Shown: piece by piece, positions 44,684 to 53,576 of the stretch
How positions within the stretch are numbered: the first letter of the stretch is position 1
How the letters are laid out: each line of letters starts with the position of its first letter
DNA from: Ruminococcus_G sp964621905
GTDB lineage: Bacteria > Bacillota > Clostridia > Lachnospirales > Lachnospiraceae
Assembly: GCA_964621905.1 (NCBI GenBank)
Contig: CAZUNG010000005.1
Location: forward strand, 62,001-126,000
DNA: 64,000 nucleotides
Direction of reading: 5' to 3'
Program-made: the position numbers and the translations under genes
The notes under the pieces: generated by a model
The model's input: the letters and a program-made list of their open reading frames with translations, nothing else
Database searches by the model: none
What the model was told of the DNA's origin: nothing

Positions 44684-45857
44684 ATATTATGGACAGTACG
44701 GAGGACAGTTTGTATCTGAGACATTGATGAATACGCTTGCGGAGCTTGAACAGGCATTTGAGGAGGCGGTCAATGATCCGTCATTTTTGAAAGAATATGA
44801 GTATTATCTGAAAGAATATGTGGGGCGGGAAACACCTTTGTATTTTGCAAAGCGTCTGACGGAAAAATACGGACCGAAAATTTATCTGAAACGGGAAGAC
44901 CTGAATCATACGGGGGCACATAAGATCAACAATGTGATCGGACAGATCCTGCTTGCAAGGCGAATGGGGAAGACGAAGGTGATAGCTGAGACGGGAGCGG
45001 GTCAGCACGGTGTGGCGACTGCTACAGGAGCAGCGCTGTTCGGCATGGAGTGTATGGTTTTTATGGGTGCGGAAGACATGGAACGTCAGAAGCTGAATGT
45101 GCTCCGCATGGAAATGCTTGGAGCAAAAGTGGTCAGTGTGACCTCGGGGAGCAATACGCTCAAAGATGCGACAAATGAAGCGATCCGCAGCTGGGCAGAA
45201 CTTGCGGAGGATACATTTTATGTGATCGGTTCAGCGGTTGGACCTCATCCGTATCCCAAAATGGTAAAGACGTTTCAGCGTGTGATCAGCAGGGAAGCGA
45301 AGCAGCAGTTCCTGGAAAAAGAGGGGAAGCTGCCGGATGTCGTTATGGCATGTGTCGGAGGCGGTTCCAATTCCATCGGCATGTTTGCTGAATTTCTTGA
45401 CGAAAAGGATGTAAAGCTGATCGGTGTGGAGGCTGCAGGACTTGGCATTGAGACCGGCAAACACGCAAGCGCTATGGCTCTCGGAAAGCCGGGAACACTG
45501 CATGGGATGCTGTCCTATCTTCTTCAGGACGAGAACGGAAATGTCCAGCTGGCACACTCTATTTCAGCAGGGCTTGATTATCCGGGTGTGGGGCCCGAGC
45601 ATGCCTATTTGAAAGACAGCAAAAGAGTAGAATATGTCTCTGCTACCGATCGGGAGGCGATGGATGCGCTGATGGAACTGTGCAGGCTGGAAGGGATTAT
45701 TCCGGCGATTGAAAGTGCGCATGCGCTTGCACATGTATCTAAAATAGCAAAAGAAATGTCGAAGGATCAAAGTATCATTGTGTGTCTGTCCGGACGCGGA
45801 GACAAAGATGTCCATACGATTGCGGATTATCTGGAAGGAAAAGATTATTTATACTAA
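44676..45857 (+). CDS. trpB: Tryptophan synthase beta chain
   Basis: Joins indole and serine to tryptophan with pyridoxal phosphate. A 393-residue TrpB1-type enzyme: start YYGQYGGQFVSETLM, the PLP lysine K83 in HTGAHKINN, the phosphate loop CVGGGSNSIGMF and the end LSGRGDKDVHTIADYL. ATG 44676 is preferred over an upstream in-frame ATG at 44622 because GAGAGGG precedes it and the family starts here. It overlaps trpF by 8 bases. Confidence 0.95.
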   Translation: MDKYYGQYGGQFVSETLMNTLAELEQAFEEAVNDPSFLKEYEYYLKEYVGRETPLYFAKRLTEKYGPKIYLKREDLNHTGAHKINNVIGQILLARRMGKTKVIAETGAGQHGVATATGAALFGMECMVFMGAEDMERQKLNVLRMEMLGAKVVSVTSGSNTLKDATNEAIRSWAELAEDTFYVIGSAVGPHPYPKMVKTFQRVISREAKQQFLEKEGKLPDVVMACVGGGSNSIGMFAEFLDEKDVKLIGVEAAGLGIETGKHASAMALGKPGTLHGMLSYLLQDENGNVQLAHSISAGLDYPGVGPEHAYLKDSKRVEYVSATDREAMDALMELCRLEGIIPAIESAHALAHVSKIAKEMSKDQSIIVCLSGRGDKDVHTIADYLEGKDYLY

Positions 45858-45868
45858 GGAGGCCAGCC

Positions 45869-46666
45869 ATGAACAGAATAGAAGAACATTTAAGGAAGCT
45901 GAACGAAAAAGGTGAAAAAGCGTTTATCACATATATGACGGCGGGCCTTCCGGATATGGAGGGGACAAAGGCGATGATCAGGGCACAGGAAGAAGCCGGA
46001 ATTGATATCATTGAACTGGGCATTCCGTTTTCAGATCCTGTCGCTGACGGTCCTGTGATTCAGGATGCATCGTACCGCTCCATTTTAAAGGGAACGAATC
46101 TGGCATCTGTGTTTCAGTCGGTCGGGGAAGTGCGGGAGGAAGGGGCCGATGTGCCAATTGTATTTATGATGTATTATAATACCATCCTGTACTATGGGCT
46201 GGAAAATTTTGTGGAGCGCTGTGCCGAGACTGGAGTAGACGGTCTGATCATCCCGGATCTCCCGTATGAGGAGCAGGGACCGCTGAAACATGCACTGATG
46301 AAAAGGGAAGATGCGCCTCTGCTCATCCAGCTGGTATCACCGCTGTCCAGACAGAGAATTCCCATGATTTTGGAGGAGGCAAGAGGTTTCGTCTACTGCG
46401 TTTCATCTATGGGCGTGACGGGACAGGAAGCAAAATTCTATTCAGAAGTGACATCGTATTTAAAAGAGGTTAAGCGTATATCGAAGATTCCGGTGATGAT
46501 GGGATTCGGCATTCGAAAGGCAGCGGATGTAAAAATGGTCTCAGATACGATTGACGGTGCTATCGTAGGGTCACACTTTATCAGACTGCTGGAGGAGAGT
46601 CGGTATGATACGGATGTTGTGAAAGCGTATATTCAGACGTTTAAAAAAGAATTGAACGAAATGTAA
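45869..46666 (+). CDS. trpA: Tryptophan synthase alpha chain
   Basis: Cleaves indole-3-glycerol phosphate to indole, which is channelled to TrpB. A 265-residue TIM barrel; the catalytic residues are in ELGIPFSDPVADGPVIQ (Glu and Asp), and GLIIPDLPYEE, YCVSSMGVTG and MGFGIRKAADV are family motifs. ATG 45869 has TAAGGAGG upstream, which overlaps the trpB stop. It is the last gene of the operon. Confidence 0.95.
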   Translation: MNRIEEHLRKLNEKGEKAFITYMTAGLPDMEGTKAMIRAQEEAGIDIIELGIPFSDPVADGPVIQDASYRSILKGTNLASVFQSVGEVREEGADVPIVFMMYYNTILYYGLENFVERCAETGVDGLIIPDLPYEEQGPLKHALMKREDAPLLIQLVSPLSRQRIPMILEEARGFVYCVSSMGVTGQEAKFYSEVTSYLKEVKRISKIPVMMGFGIRKAADVKMVSDTIDGAIVGSHFIRLLEESRYDTDVVKAYIQTFKKELNEM

Positions 46667-46683
46667 ACTTATCTGCAAGCGAG

Positions 46684-46746
46684 TTGACAATATGATTGTA
46701 AACTGATAATATCAAATGGTTAACAAATAAGAAGGAGTTTACAATC
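46684..46746 (+). promoter_or_regulatory. bioY promoter with BirA-type operator
   Basis: TTGACA (46684-46689), 17 bases, TAATAT (46707-46712). TTGTAAAC (46696-46703) and GTTAACAA (46719-46726), 15 bases apart, straddle the -10 box and match the Gram-positive BirA (biotin repressor) box. A third half-site, GTTTACAATC (46737-46746), is an exact inverted copy of GATTGTAAAC (46694-46703) and overlaps the ribosome site of bioY. Confidence 0.7.
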
Positions 46747-46747
46747 A

Positions 46748-47305
46748 ATGAAAAGAAAAAGATTTGCGACAAGCGATATGGTTATGGTTGGACTGTTTAC
46801 GGCGATTCTTTCCGTGCTGTCCGTGCTGCAGATACCGACACCGTCCGGCGTGCCGTTTACGCTCCAGACCTTTGTGGTTGCGCTTGCGGGTTATGTGCTG
46901 GGGGCTAAGCGGGGGGCTGTGACGATTCTGCTCTATATCATTCTGGGAGGACTGGGAGTTCCGGTGTTTTCCGGGATGAGGGGCGGATTTGGTGTCATCC
47001 TGGGACCTACCGGAGGATTTATGATTGGTTTTCTTGGTCTGGTCAGTTTCTGCGGAGCGGCTTTGCGGATCAGGTTTCAGGCAGCCAGAATAGGAATCGG
47101 CATGGCGGGGCTTGCCGTCTGTCATATCTGCGGTGCTTTCTGGTTTGCGTTCCTTATGAAGCAGGGCATACCGGAATCCTTTCTGCTGGTCAGCGTCCCA
47201 TATCTGCTCAAAGATATTCTGTCGGTTGCAGGGGCGTGTGTGGCTGCAGCTTTCGTGAAAAGAGGGCCGTATAAAGCGGGCGTCTGGGAGCGCACCAAGG
47301 GCTGA
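46748..47305 (+). CDS. bioY: Biotin transporter substrate-binding subunit BioY
   Basis: A 185-residue, six-segment membrane protein that binds biotin for an ECF-type importer. The BioY hallmarks are PTPSGVPFTLQTFVVALAGYVLGAKRG and GGLGVPVFSGMRGGFGVILGPTGGF, quoted in part. No EcfA/EcfT genes are near, so it would use a shared energising module or act alone. AAGGAG precedes the ATG. The BirA-type operator upstream indicates repression by biotin. Confidence 0.92.
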   Translation: MKRKRFATSDMVMVGLFTAILSVLSVLQIPTPSGVPFTLQTFVVALAGYVLGAKRGAVTILLYIILGGLGVPVFSGMRGGFGVILGPTGGFMIGFLGLVSFCGAALRIRFQAARIGIGMAGLAVCHICGAFWFAFLMKQGIPESFLLVSVPYLLKDILSVAGACVAAAFVKRGPYKAGVWERTKG

Positions 47306-47380
47306 ATGGCAGAGCGAATAAGAATATAAGATGAGGTTTGTTTTTTTCAGGAAACATGGCGAATAAATTGCCTCAGTAAA

Positions 47381-47409
47381 TGGACATTGCAAAAATTTGG
47401 TGGTATAAT
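47381..47409 (+). promoter_or_regulatory. Promoter of nifJ
   Basis: TGGACA (47381-47386), 17 bases and a perfect TATAAT (47404-47409), 67 bases before the start codon. A small stem (ACAGAC and GTCTGT, near 47429-47447) lies in the leader. Confidence 0.65.
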
Positions 47410-47476
47410 AAAGCACAAAGTGACTATGACAGACAATGATAGTCTGTTCATACCAAATAAGGAGGAAATATAAGCA

Positions 47477-50400
47477 ATGGCAAGAAAGATGAAAACCATG
47501 GATGGTAATCATGCAGCCGCTCATGCATCCTATGCGTACTCTGATGTGGCAGCAATTTACCCGATCACACCATCATCTGTTATGGCTGAAGCTACAGACG
47601 AATGGGCAACCCAGGGAAGAAAGAACATTTTCGGACAGGAAGTACAGGTTACAGAAATGCAGTCTGAAGCAGGTGCTGCAGGTGCAGTACACGGCTCTCT
47701 GGCAGCAGGTGCCCTGACGACTACATATACAGCATCACAGGGGTTACTGCTGATGATTCCAAATCTTTATAAAATTGCCGGGGAGCAGCTTCCGGGTGTG
47801 TTCAACGTATCTGCCCGTGCACTTGCAAGCCATGCACTGTCAATTTTCGGAGATCATTCCGATGTGTACGCATGTCGTCAGACAGGCTGCGCAATGCTTT
47901 GTGAATCCAGCGTTCAGGAAGTCATGGACTTAACTCCGGTTGCACACTGTGCAGCTCTGAAAGGAAAAGTTCCGTTCATCAACTTCTTTGACGGTTTCCG
48001 TACTTCTCATGAGATTCAGAAAATTGAAACATGGGATTATGAAGATCTGAAAGATATGGTAGATATGGACGCGGTTGACGCATTCCGCATGAATGCACTG
48101 AATCCAAATCATCCATGTCAGAGAGGTTCTGCACAGAATCCTGATATTTTCTTCCAGGCAAGAGAAGCATGTAATCCGTATTACGATGCACTTCCGGCAA
48201 TCGTACAGGAATACATGGATAAAGTAAATGAAAAGATCGGTACAGATTATAAACTGTTCAACTACTACGGTGCAGCCGATGCTGAACATGTAATCGTTGC
48301 AATGGGATCCGCATGTGATACGATTGAAGAGACGATTGATTATCTGATGGCAGCTGGTAAAAAAGTCGGTGTTGTAAAAGTACGTCTTTACAGACCGTTC
48401 AGCGCACAGGCACTGATTGAGGCGATTCCGGATTCTGTAAAACAGATTTCTGTTCTTGACAGAACAAAAGAGCCGGGAGCACTTGGCGAGCCTCTGTATC
48501 TGGATGTTGTAGCAGCGCTGAAAGGTTCCAAGTTTGACGCGATTCCTGTATTTACAGGACGTTACGGTCTTGGTTCCAAGGATACAACTCCTGCACAGAT
48601 TGTTGCAGTATTTGAAAACACAGAAAAGAAAGTATTTACAATCGGTATTGAAGATGACGTGACAAACCTGTCACTGAAACTCGGTGCTCCGCTTGTGACG
48701 ACGCCGGAAGGAACAATCAACTGTAAATTCTGGGGCCTTGGGGCAGATGGTACCGTAGGTGCCAACAAAAACTCCATCAAAATTATCGGTGACAACACAG
48801 ATATGTACGCGCAGGCATACTTTGACTATGATTCAAAGAAATCCGGCGGTGTTACGATGTCTCACCTTCGTTTTGGTAAAAAAGCAATCAAATCGACATA
48901 CCTGATCAGACAGGCAAATTTTGTTGCATGTCACAATCCGTCCTATGTTGACAAGTATAATATGGTTCAGGAGCTGGTTGACGGCGGGACTTTCCTGCTG
49001 AACTGTCCGTGGGATATGGAAGGTATTGAAAAACATCTTCCTGGACAGGTTAAGAGCTATATGGCAGAACACCATATCAAGTTCTATGTGATCGACGGTA
49101 TCAAGATTGGTAAAGAGATCGGACTTGGAGGACGTATCAATACGGTGCTTCAGTCAGCATTCTTTAAACTTGCCAATATTATTCCGGAAGAAGAGGCAAT
49201 CAGCCTGATGAAAGCAGCTGCAAAGGCTACTTACGGAAGAAAAGGCGATGCAATCGTTCAGATGAATTACGACGCAATTGATGCCGGCGCAAAACAGGTC
49301 GTGGAAATTCAGGTTCCGGAAAGCTGGAAGAATGCAGCTGACGAAGGACTGGCTATGACGCATGCAGAGGGCGGAAGAAAAGATGTTGTTGATTTCGTTA
49401 ATAACATTCAGGCAAAAGTAAATGCTCAGGAAGGCAATACCCTGCCGGTATCTGCATTTAAAGATTATGTTGACGGTACAACTCCTTCCGGGTCTTCGGC
49501 ATATGAAAAGCGTGGAATTGCAGTGGATATCCCGATGTGGAATCCGGAAAACTGTATTCAGTGTAACCGCTGTGCATATGTTTGTCCGCACGCAGTTATC
49601 CGCCCGGCGGCAATGACAGCAGATGAAGTTGCAAATGCTCCGGAAGGGATGCAGACACTGCCGCTTACCGGTATGGATGGATACAGCTTTACCATGTCGG
49701 TTTCCGCTCTGGACTGTACAGGATGTGGTTCCTGCGTGAATGTATGTCCGGGCAAAAAAGGTGCGAAAGCCCTTGCTATGGAAAATATGGAAGCAAATGC
49801 CGGAGTACAGAAATACTTCGATTATACAGTGACGCTTCCGGAAAAAGAAGATGTTATCGCAAAATTTAAAGAGGCCACTGTTAAGGGAAGTCAGTTTAAG
49901 ACTCCTCTGCTTGAGTTCTCAGGAGCCTGCGCAGGATGTGGAGAAACACCGTACGCAAAACTGATCACACAGCTGTTTGGTGACAGAATGTACATTGCAA
50001 ACGCAACGGGCTGTTCTTCTATCTGGGGCAACTCCTCACCGTCCACACCATATACGGTAAATGCAGCGGGCAAAGGTCCGGCATGGTCCAACTCTCTGTT
50101 TGAAGACAATGCTGAGTTTGGTTACGGAATGCTGCTGGCTCAGAATGCAATCCGTGAGGGCGTTAAGGCGAAAGTGGAAGACCTTGTCGCAAATGGTCAG
50201 AATGAAGACGTAAAAGCAGCCGGAAAAGAATGGCTGGATACTTATAACTGCGGCGCAACGAACGGAGCGGCTACAGATAAACTGATCGCTGCACTAGAAG
50301 CATGCGGTTGTGATACATCAAAAGAACTGCTGAAGAAGAAAGATTTCATGGCTAAGAAATCCCAGTGGATCTTCGGCGGTGACGGATGGGCTTACGATAT

Positions 50401-51019
50401 CGGATTCGGCGGCGTTGACCATGTTCTGGCAAGCGGCAAAGATATCAACGTTATGGTATTTGATACGGAAGTATACTCCAATACCGGCGGACAGGCATCC
50501 AAATCTACCCCGACAGGTGCGATTGCACAGTTTGCTGCCGGCGGTAAAGAAGTGAAGAAAAAAGATATGGCCAGCATTGCAATGAGCTATGGCTATGTAT
50601 ACGTAGCACAGATTTCCATGGGTGCAGACTTTAACCAGACAGTAAAAGCAATTGCAGAAGCAGAAGCATATCCGGGACCATCTCTGATCATCGCTTATGC
50701 TCCATGTATCAACCATGGTATCAAGAAAGGTATGAGCAAAGCTCAGACAGAAGAAGAGCTGGCAGTTAAATCCGGTTACTGGCATAATTTCCGTTTCAAT
50801 CCGGCGCTTAAAGCAGAGGGTAAAGATGCATTTGTTCTGGATTCCAAAGAGCCGACGGAAAACTATCAGGAATTCCTGGATGGAGAAGTGCGCTACAATT
50901 CACTGAAGCGTGCGAATCCGGATAAAGCAGCAAAACTGTTCGCAAAATCTGAGAATGAAGCGAAAGAAAGATATGAATATCTGAAGAAGCTGACAGTTCT
51001 GTACGGAAGCGAAAAGTAA
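47477..51019 (+). CDS. nifJ: Pyruvate:ferredoxin (flavodoxin) oxidoreductase
   Basis: Oxidises pyruvate to acetyl-CoA and CO2 and reduces ferredoxin; the central step of fermentative energy metabolism. A 1180-residue single-chain enzyme with all domains in order: PYPITPSS-like substrate domain (here IYPITPSSVMAEATDEWA), transketolase-like domain, gamma domain (from about 430), two 4Fe-4S clusters (CIQCNRCAYVCPH and CTGCGSCVNVCPG, about 695-760), and the TPP domain (GDGWAYDIGFGG, VYSNTGGQASKSTPTGA) with the further cysteines for a third cluster. AAGGAGGAAAT precedes the ATG. Codon use is more biased than in its neighbours, consistent with high expression. Confidence 0.96.
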   Translation: MARKMKTMDGNHAAAHASYAYSDVAAIYPITPSSVMAEATDEWATQGRKNIFGQEVQVTEMQSEAGAAGAVHGSLAAGALTTTYTASQGLLLMIPNLYKIAGEQLPGVFNVSARALASHALSIFGDHSDVYACRQTGCAMLCESSVQEVMDLTPVAHCAALKGKVPFINFFDGFRTSHEIQKIETWDYEDLKDMVDMDAVDAFRMNALNPNHPCQRGSAQNPDIFFQAREACNPYYDALPAIVQEYMDKVNEKIGTDYKLFNYYGAADAEHVIVAMGSACDTIEETIDYLMAAGKKVGVVKVRLYRPFSAQALIEAIPDSVKQISVLDRTKEPGALGEPLYLDVVAALKGSKFDAIPVFTGRYGLGSKDTTPAQIVAVFENTEKKVFTIGIEDDVTNLSLKLGAPLVTTPEGTINCKFWGLGADGTVGANKNSIKIIGDNTDMYAQAYFDYDSKKSGGVTMSHLRFGKKAIKSTYLIRQANFVACHNPSYVDKYNMVQELVDGGTFLLNCPWDMEGIEKHLPGQVKSYMAEHHIKFYVIDGIKIGKEIGLGGRINTVLQSAFFKLANIIPEEEAISLMKAAAKATYGRKGDAIVQMNYDAIDAGAKQVVEIQVPESWKNAADEGLAMTHAEGGRKDVVDFVNNIQAKVNAQEGNTLPVSAFKDYVDGTTPSGSSAYEKRGIAVDIPMWNPENCIQCNRCAYVCPHAVIRPAAMTADEVANAPEGMQTLPLTGMDGYSFTMSVSALDCTGCGSCVNVCPGKKGAKALAMENMEANAGVQKYFDYTVTLPEKEDVIAKFKEATVKGSQFKTPLLEFSGACAGCGETPYAKLITQLFGDRMYIANATGCSSIWGNSSPSTPYTVNAAGKGPAWSNSLFEDNAEFGYGMLLAQNAIREGVKAKVEDLVANGQNEDVKAAGKEWLDTYNCGATNGAATDKLIAALEACGCDTSKELLKKKDFMAKKSQWIFGGDGWAYDIGFGGVDHVLASGKDINVMVFDTEVYSNTGGQASKSTPTGAIAQFAAGGKEVKKKDMASIAMSYGYVYVAQISMGADFNQTVKAIAEAEAYPGPSLIIAYAPCINHGIKKGMSKAQTEEELAVKSGYWHNFRFNPALKAEGKDAFVLDSKEPTENYQEFLDGEVRYNSLKRANPDKAAKLFAKSENEAKERYEYLKKLTVLYGSEK

Positions 51020-51047
51020 TCGTATGATACCAGCATGATATAACAAT

Positions 51048-51095
51048 AAAAAGGCGGCCGCCTGTGATTTTTAAAGTCATAGCGGTCGCTTTTTG
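51048..51095 (+). terminator. Terminator after nifJ
   Basis: AAAGGCGGCCGCCTGTGA (from 51048) pairs with TCATAGCGGTCGCTTT (to 51094), ending in TTTTT. Confidence 0.75.
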
Positions 51096-51122
51096 CGTTG
51101 TAGGGACACGGAAAGGAAACGT

Positions 51123-52088
51123 ATGATACACTCATTTAATTTTACCAACGTAGACGATGAACTGGAACGTTTTCGGGGAGCTGAGGACATGAGACACTTT
51201 GCGAAAGCACATGGCTGTTCGGGGATTGAACTGCAGATGTATCAGGATCCGGGAAACAGCTGGCTCACTGAGGGTCTGGTGCAGGGGGTCCATTTATCCT
51301 TCTGGAACAACTGGATGGACCTCTGGACTGGAAATGAGGGGGGATTGCTGGAAGAATTCGGGGATATGAAAACTGTGGAAGAGTACTACGGAGGTACTGC
51401 GCGTGAAGTTATGATCCGAAAGCTGGATCGTGAACTGCATATGGCGCAGAAGCTGGGAGCGAAATATGTGGTATTCCACGTGTCGGAAATTACAATTCCG
51501 CAGTCGTATCATCGAAAATTTGCGTATTCTGATGAAGAAGTGATCGACGCCTCGTGCGAGCTGATCAATCTGCTGATGGATAAAAGAGAGGCATCCTTTG
51601 AGTTCCTGATGGAAAATCTCTGGTGGCCTGGTCTTAACCTTCAGCGGCCAGATATGGTAAAACGGCTTCTGGACGGCGTCAGGTACGAAAAAAAAGGACT
51701 GATGCTGGATACCGGCCATCTGATGAACTGCAGCACAAGTCTGCGTACACAGGAGGAGGCTGTGCAGTATATTTACCGGGTGTTGAACATGCAGGAAGAG
51801 TTTTTGCCTTACATTCGCGGAGTACACTTGAATGCTTCTCTCTCCGGAGAATATGTGGAAGAAATGATGGGAAAAGAGCCGGTGCTTGCAGAAAAATACT
51901 GGGACCGCTGGTGCCAGGTATTCTCTCATATTTTTCAGATGGATCAGCACCGGGCATTTACTGATCCGGGAGTGCGTGACCTGCTTGACTATATTGCGCC
52001 GGAGTATCTGACACATGAGCTGATCAGCAGGGATCGGGAGGAACTTGGCAGGATGATCGACTGCCAGCAGCATGCAATAGGGCAGTGA
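51123..52088 (+). CDS. Sugar phosphate isomerase/epimerase-like TIM-barrel protein
   Basis: A 321-residue protein of the xylose isomerase-like (AP endonuclease 2) superfamily. Metal-ligand candidates are in FLMENLWWPGL (Glu), LMLDTGHLMNC (Asp, His), IRGVHLNAS (His) and YVVFHVSE (His). The function within this broad family is not clear; epimerases, isomerases and endonuclease IV-like proteins occur. ATG 51123 follows GGAAAGGAAA. It stands alone between two terminators, next to locus C. Confidence 0.75.
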   Translation: MIHSFNFTNVDDELERFRGAEDMRHFAKAHGCSGIELQMYQDPGNSWLTEGLVQGVHLSFWNNWMDLWTGNEGGLLEEFGDMKTVEEYYGGTAREVMIRKLDRELHMAQKLGAKYVVFHVSEITIPQSYHRKFAYSDEEVIDASCELINLLMDKREASFEFLMENLWWPGLNLQRPDMVKRLLDGVRYEKKGLMLDTGHLMNCSTSLRTQEEAVQYIYRVLNMQEEFLPYIRGVHLNASLSGEYVEEMMGKEPVLAEKYWDRWCQVFSHIFQMDQHRAFTDPGVRDLLDYIAPEYLTHELISRDREELGRMIDCQQHAIGQ

Positions 52089-52095
52089 GATAGAA

Positions 52096-52139
52096 ACAGC
52101 AGATTTTTCTTTGAGAGTAAGAAAAATCTGCTGTTTTTA
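52096..52139. terminator. Bidirectional terminator between convergent genes
   Basis: A perfect 16-base inverted repeat (ACAGCAGATTTTTCTT with its complement, 52096-52111 and 52119-52134), 7-base loop, T-run after. Confidence 0.9.
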
Positions 52140-52142
52140 TGT

Positions 52143-53201
52143 CTAAAAATCTTTCAGATGCTCATCCTGGAACATATCAATATTTGCATCCGTTCCGATA
52201 TAAATCGGTGTCCGGATATTGACGGGGGGAGGTGCAATATTGGAGATCAGATATTCATAAAGTGATTTGATGACAATTTTCCCCAATTTGTAAGGTGTTA
52301 AACCGATGGTGTAGTCGATAACGCCCTCTTTTACATAGTGCATGACCTTCGGAGCAAAAATCAAAGAGACCAGTTTCACCTTTCTCTGTTTTCCGGCATC
52401 GATAACCGCCTGTGCCATATCTTCGGAGAAACAGACACAATTCCACATCCCTTTCAGGCCGGGATGTGCTTTCAGAATTGCGGCGGTCTTTTGATAGGTG
52501 ATCACATGCTGACTCAGCGTTTCTTCTATGGCAACGATGCGCACATCAGGTGCGTGTTCCTTTAAGTATGACGTAAATCCTTCGATTCTTTTGATGCAGG
52601 AGTTGACATTCATAGAACCGGTGAGCAGTGCGATGTCTCCTTCGTAACCAATGGATTTACAAAGCAGGGAGGCTGAAATCTGTCCGGTACGGTACAAGTC
52701 TTCACCGATGAAGCTGACTCTCCGGCTGCTGGGCAAGTCGGCGTCGTACGTAAAAACAGGAACCTGGCGGTCGGCAAAATCAGAAATCAGTTCCGTGATA
52801 TGTTTGTTCCGGATACCGCGCAGTGCAATGCCGTCTATGGGGAGTTCTTTCAGGTGTTTCAATATGGCAATCAGCTGCTGCGGCTCGTAATTCGTACAAT
52901 AGTAATAGTCAACATGCAGCCCGTAGGGCTGATATTCCAGATAACTGGTATCCATTCCTGCTTTGAGTGAATTCATGAAATCATCCTGAAGTTCCGGGAT
53001 AATAACCGCAATGCGTATCTGCTTTTTATCTTCCCTCATGTACTTTCTCAGGTGAACCGGCTGATAGTTGGTTTCGATAATAATTGCCTTTATTTTTTCG
53101 CGGACAGCATCGCTGACGCCCGGACGGTTGTGAATCACCTTGTCTACGGTTGCGCGGGATACGCCTGCGAGATCGGCTATGGCTTGAGTGGTAATTTTCA
53201 T
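52143..53201 (-). CDS. LacI-family transcriptional regulator (sugar locus C)
   Basis: A 352-residue regulator. The HTH is at the very start (KITTQAIADLAGVSRATVDKVIHNRPGVS) and departs from the canonical VSxxTVSRxL by having ATVDKVI. A sugar-binding domain follows from about residue 60 (RIAVIIPELQDDFMNSLKAG). ATG 53201 is chosen because GGGGG lies 8 bases upstream and the long N-terminal extension of the open frame is not LacI-like. It is divergent from the locus C transporter, with two strong palindromes between them. Confidence 0.9.
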   Translation of the reverse strand: MKITTQAIADLAGVSRATVDKVIHNRPGVSDAVREKIKAIIIETNYQPVHLRKYMREDKKQIRIAVIIPELQDDFMNSLKAGMDTSYLEYQPYGLHVDYYYCTNYEPQQLIAILKHLKELPIDGIALRGIRNKHITELISDFADRQVPVFTYDADLPSSRRVSFIGEDLYRTGQISASLLCKSIGYEGDIALLTGSMNVNSCIKRIEGFTSYLKEHAPDVRIVAIEETLSQHVITYQKTAAILKAHPGLKGMWNCVCFSEDMAQAVIDAGKQRKVKLVSLIFAPKVMHYVKEGVIDYTIGLTPYKLGKIVIKSLYEYLISNIAPPPVNIRTPIYIGTDANIDMFQDEHLKDF

Positions 53202-53252
53202 AAAATCCCCCTTTGAATTGACAAAAAGTAAAAATGCTAACATTCTACTATG

Positions 53253-53281
53253 ATTGTATAGGCAAAGAAATGAAATGTCAA
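53253..53281 (-). promoter_or_regulatory. Promoter of the locus C LacI gene
   Basis: On the minus strand TTGACA (53276-53281) and TACAAT (53253-53258) are separated by 17 bases. Confidence 0.65.
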
Positions 53282-53308
53282 CATAAAATGTAACGTTGAT
53301 TTCATATT

Positions 53309-53362
53309 CGTTCATATGAACGTAAAAATGCACAGAATGAAAAGAGGCGTTCACGAGAACGC
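53309..53362. promoter_or_regulatory. Pair of operators CGTTC-N4-GAACG in the locus C divergent region
   Basis: CGTTCATATGAACG (53309-53322) is a perfect 14-base palindrome. GCGTTCACGAGAACGC (53347-53362) has the same CGTTC/GAACG arms. The centres are 39 bases apart, almost four helical turns, so two dimers could bind the same face. A lone GAACG half-site is at 53504-53508. The adjacent LacI protein is the likely ligand. Confidence 0.65.
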
Positions 53363-53414
53363 AAAAGTAAAAATGGCAGAATAGATAAATAATAACAAGA
53401 TATATGGCAGTTTA

Positions 53415-53443
53415 TTGACAAAAACAACGAATAATCATAAAAT
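53415..53443 (+). promoter_or_regulatory. Promoter of sugar locus C
   Basis: TTGACA (53415-53420), 17 bases, TAAAAT (53438-53443), about 130 bases before the binding-protein gene. The rest of the 53202-53576 gap is AT-rich and otherwise featureless. Confidence 0.65.
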
Positions 53444-53576
53444 TAACACAAAGAAAGCAAAGGAAACATAAGATACGATGTAAATTAAAATGTAAAGTAT
53501 AAGCGAACGTACTCAGTACACAGCGTGGAGACTGTGGCTGGTGCAAGATAAAAAGATACAAGAAAGGAAGGAAAGT

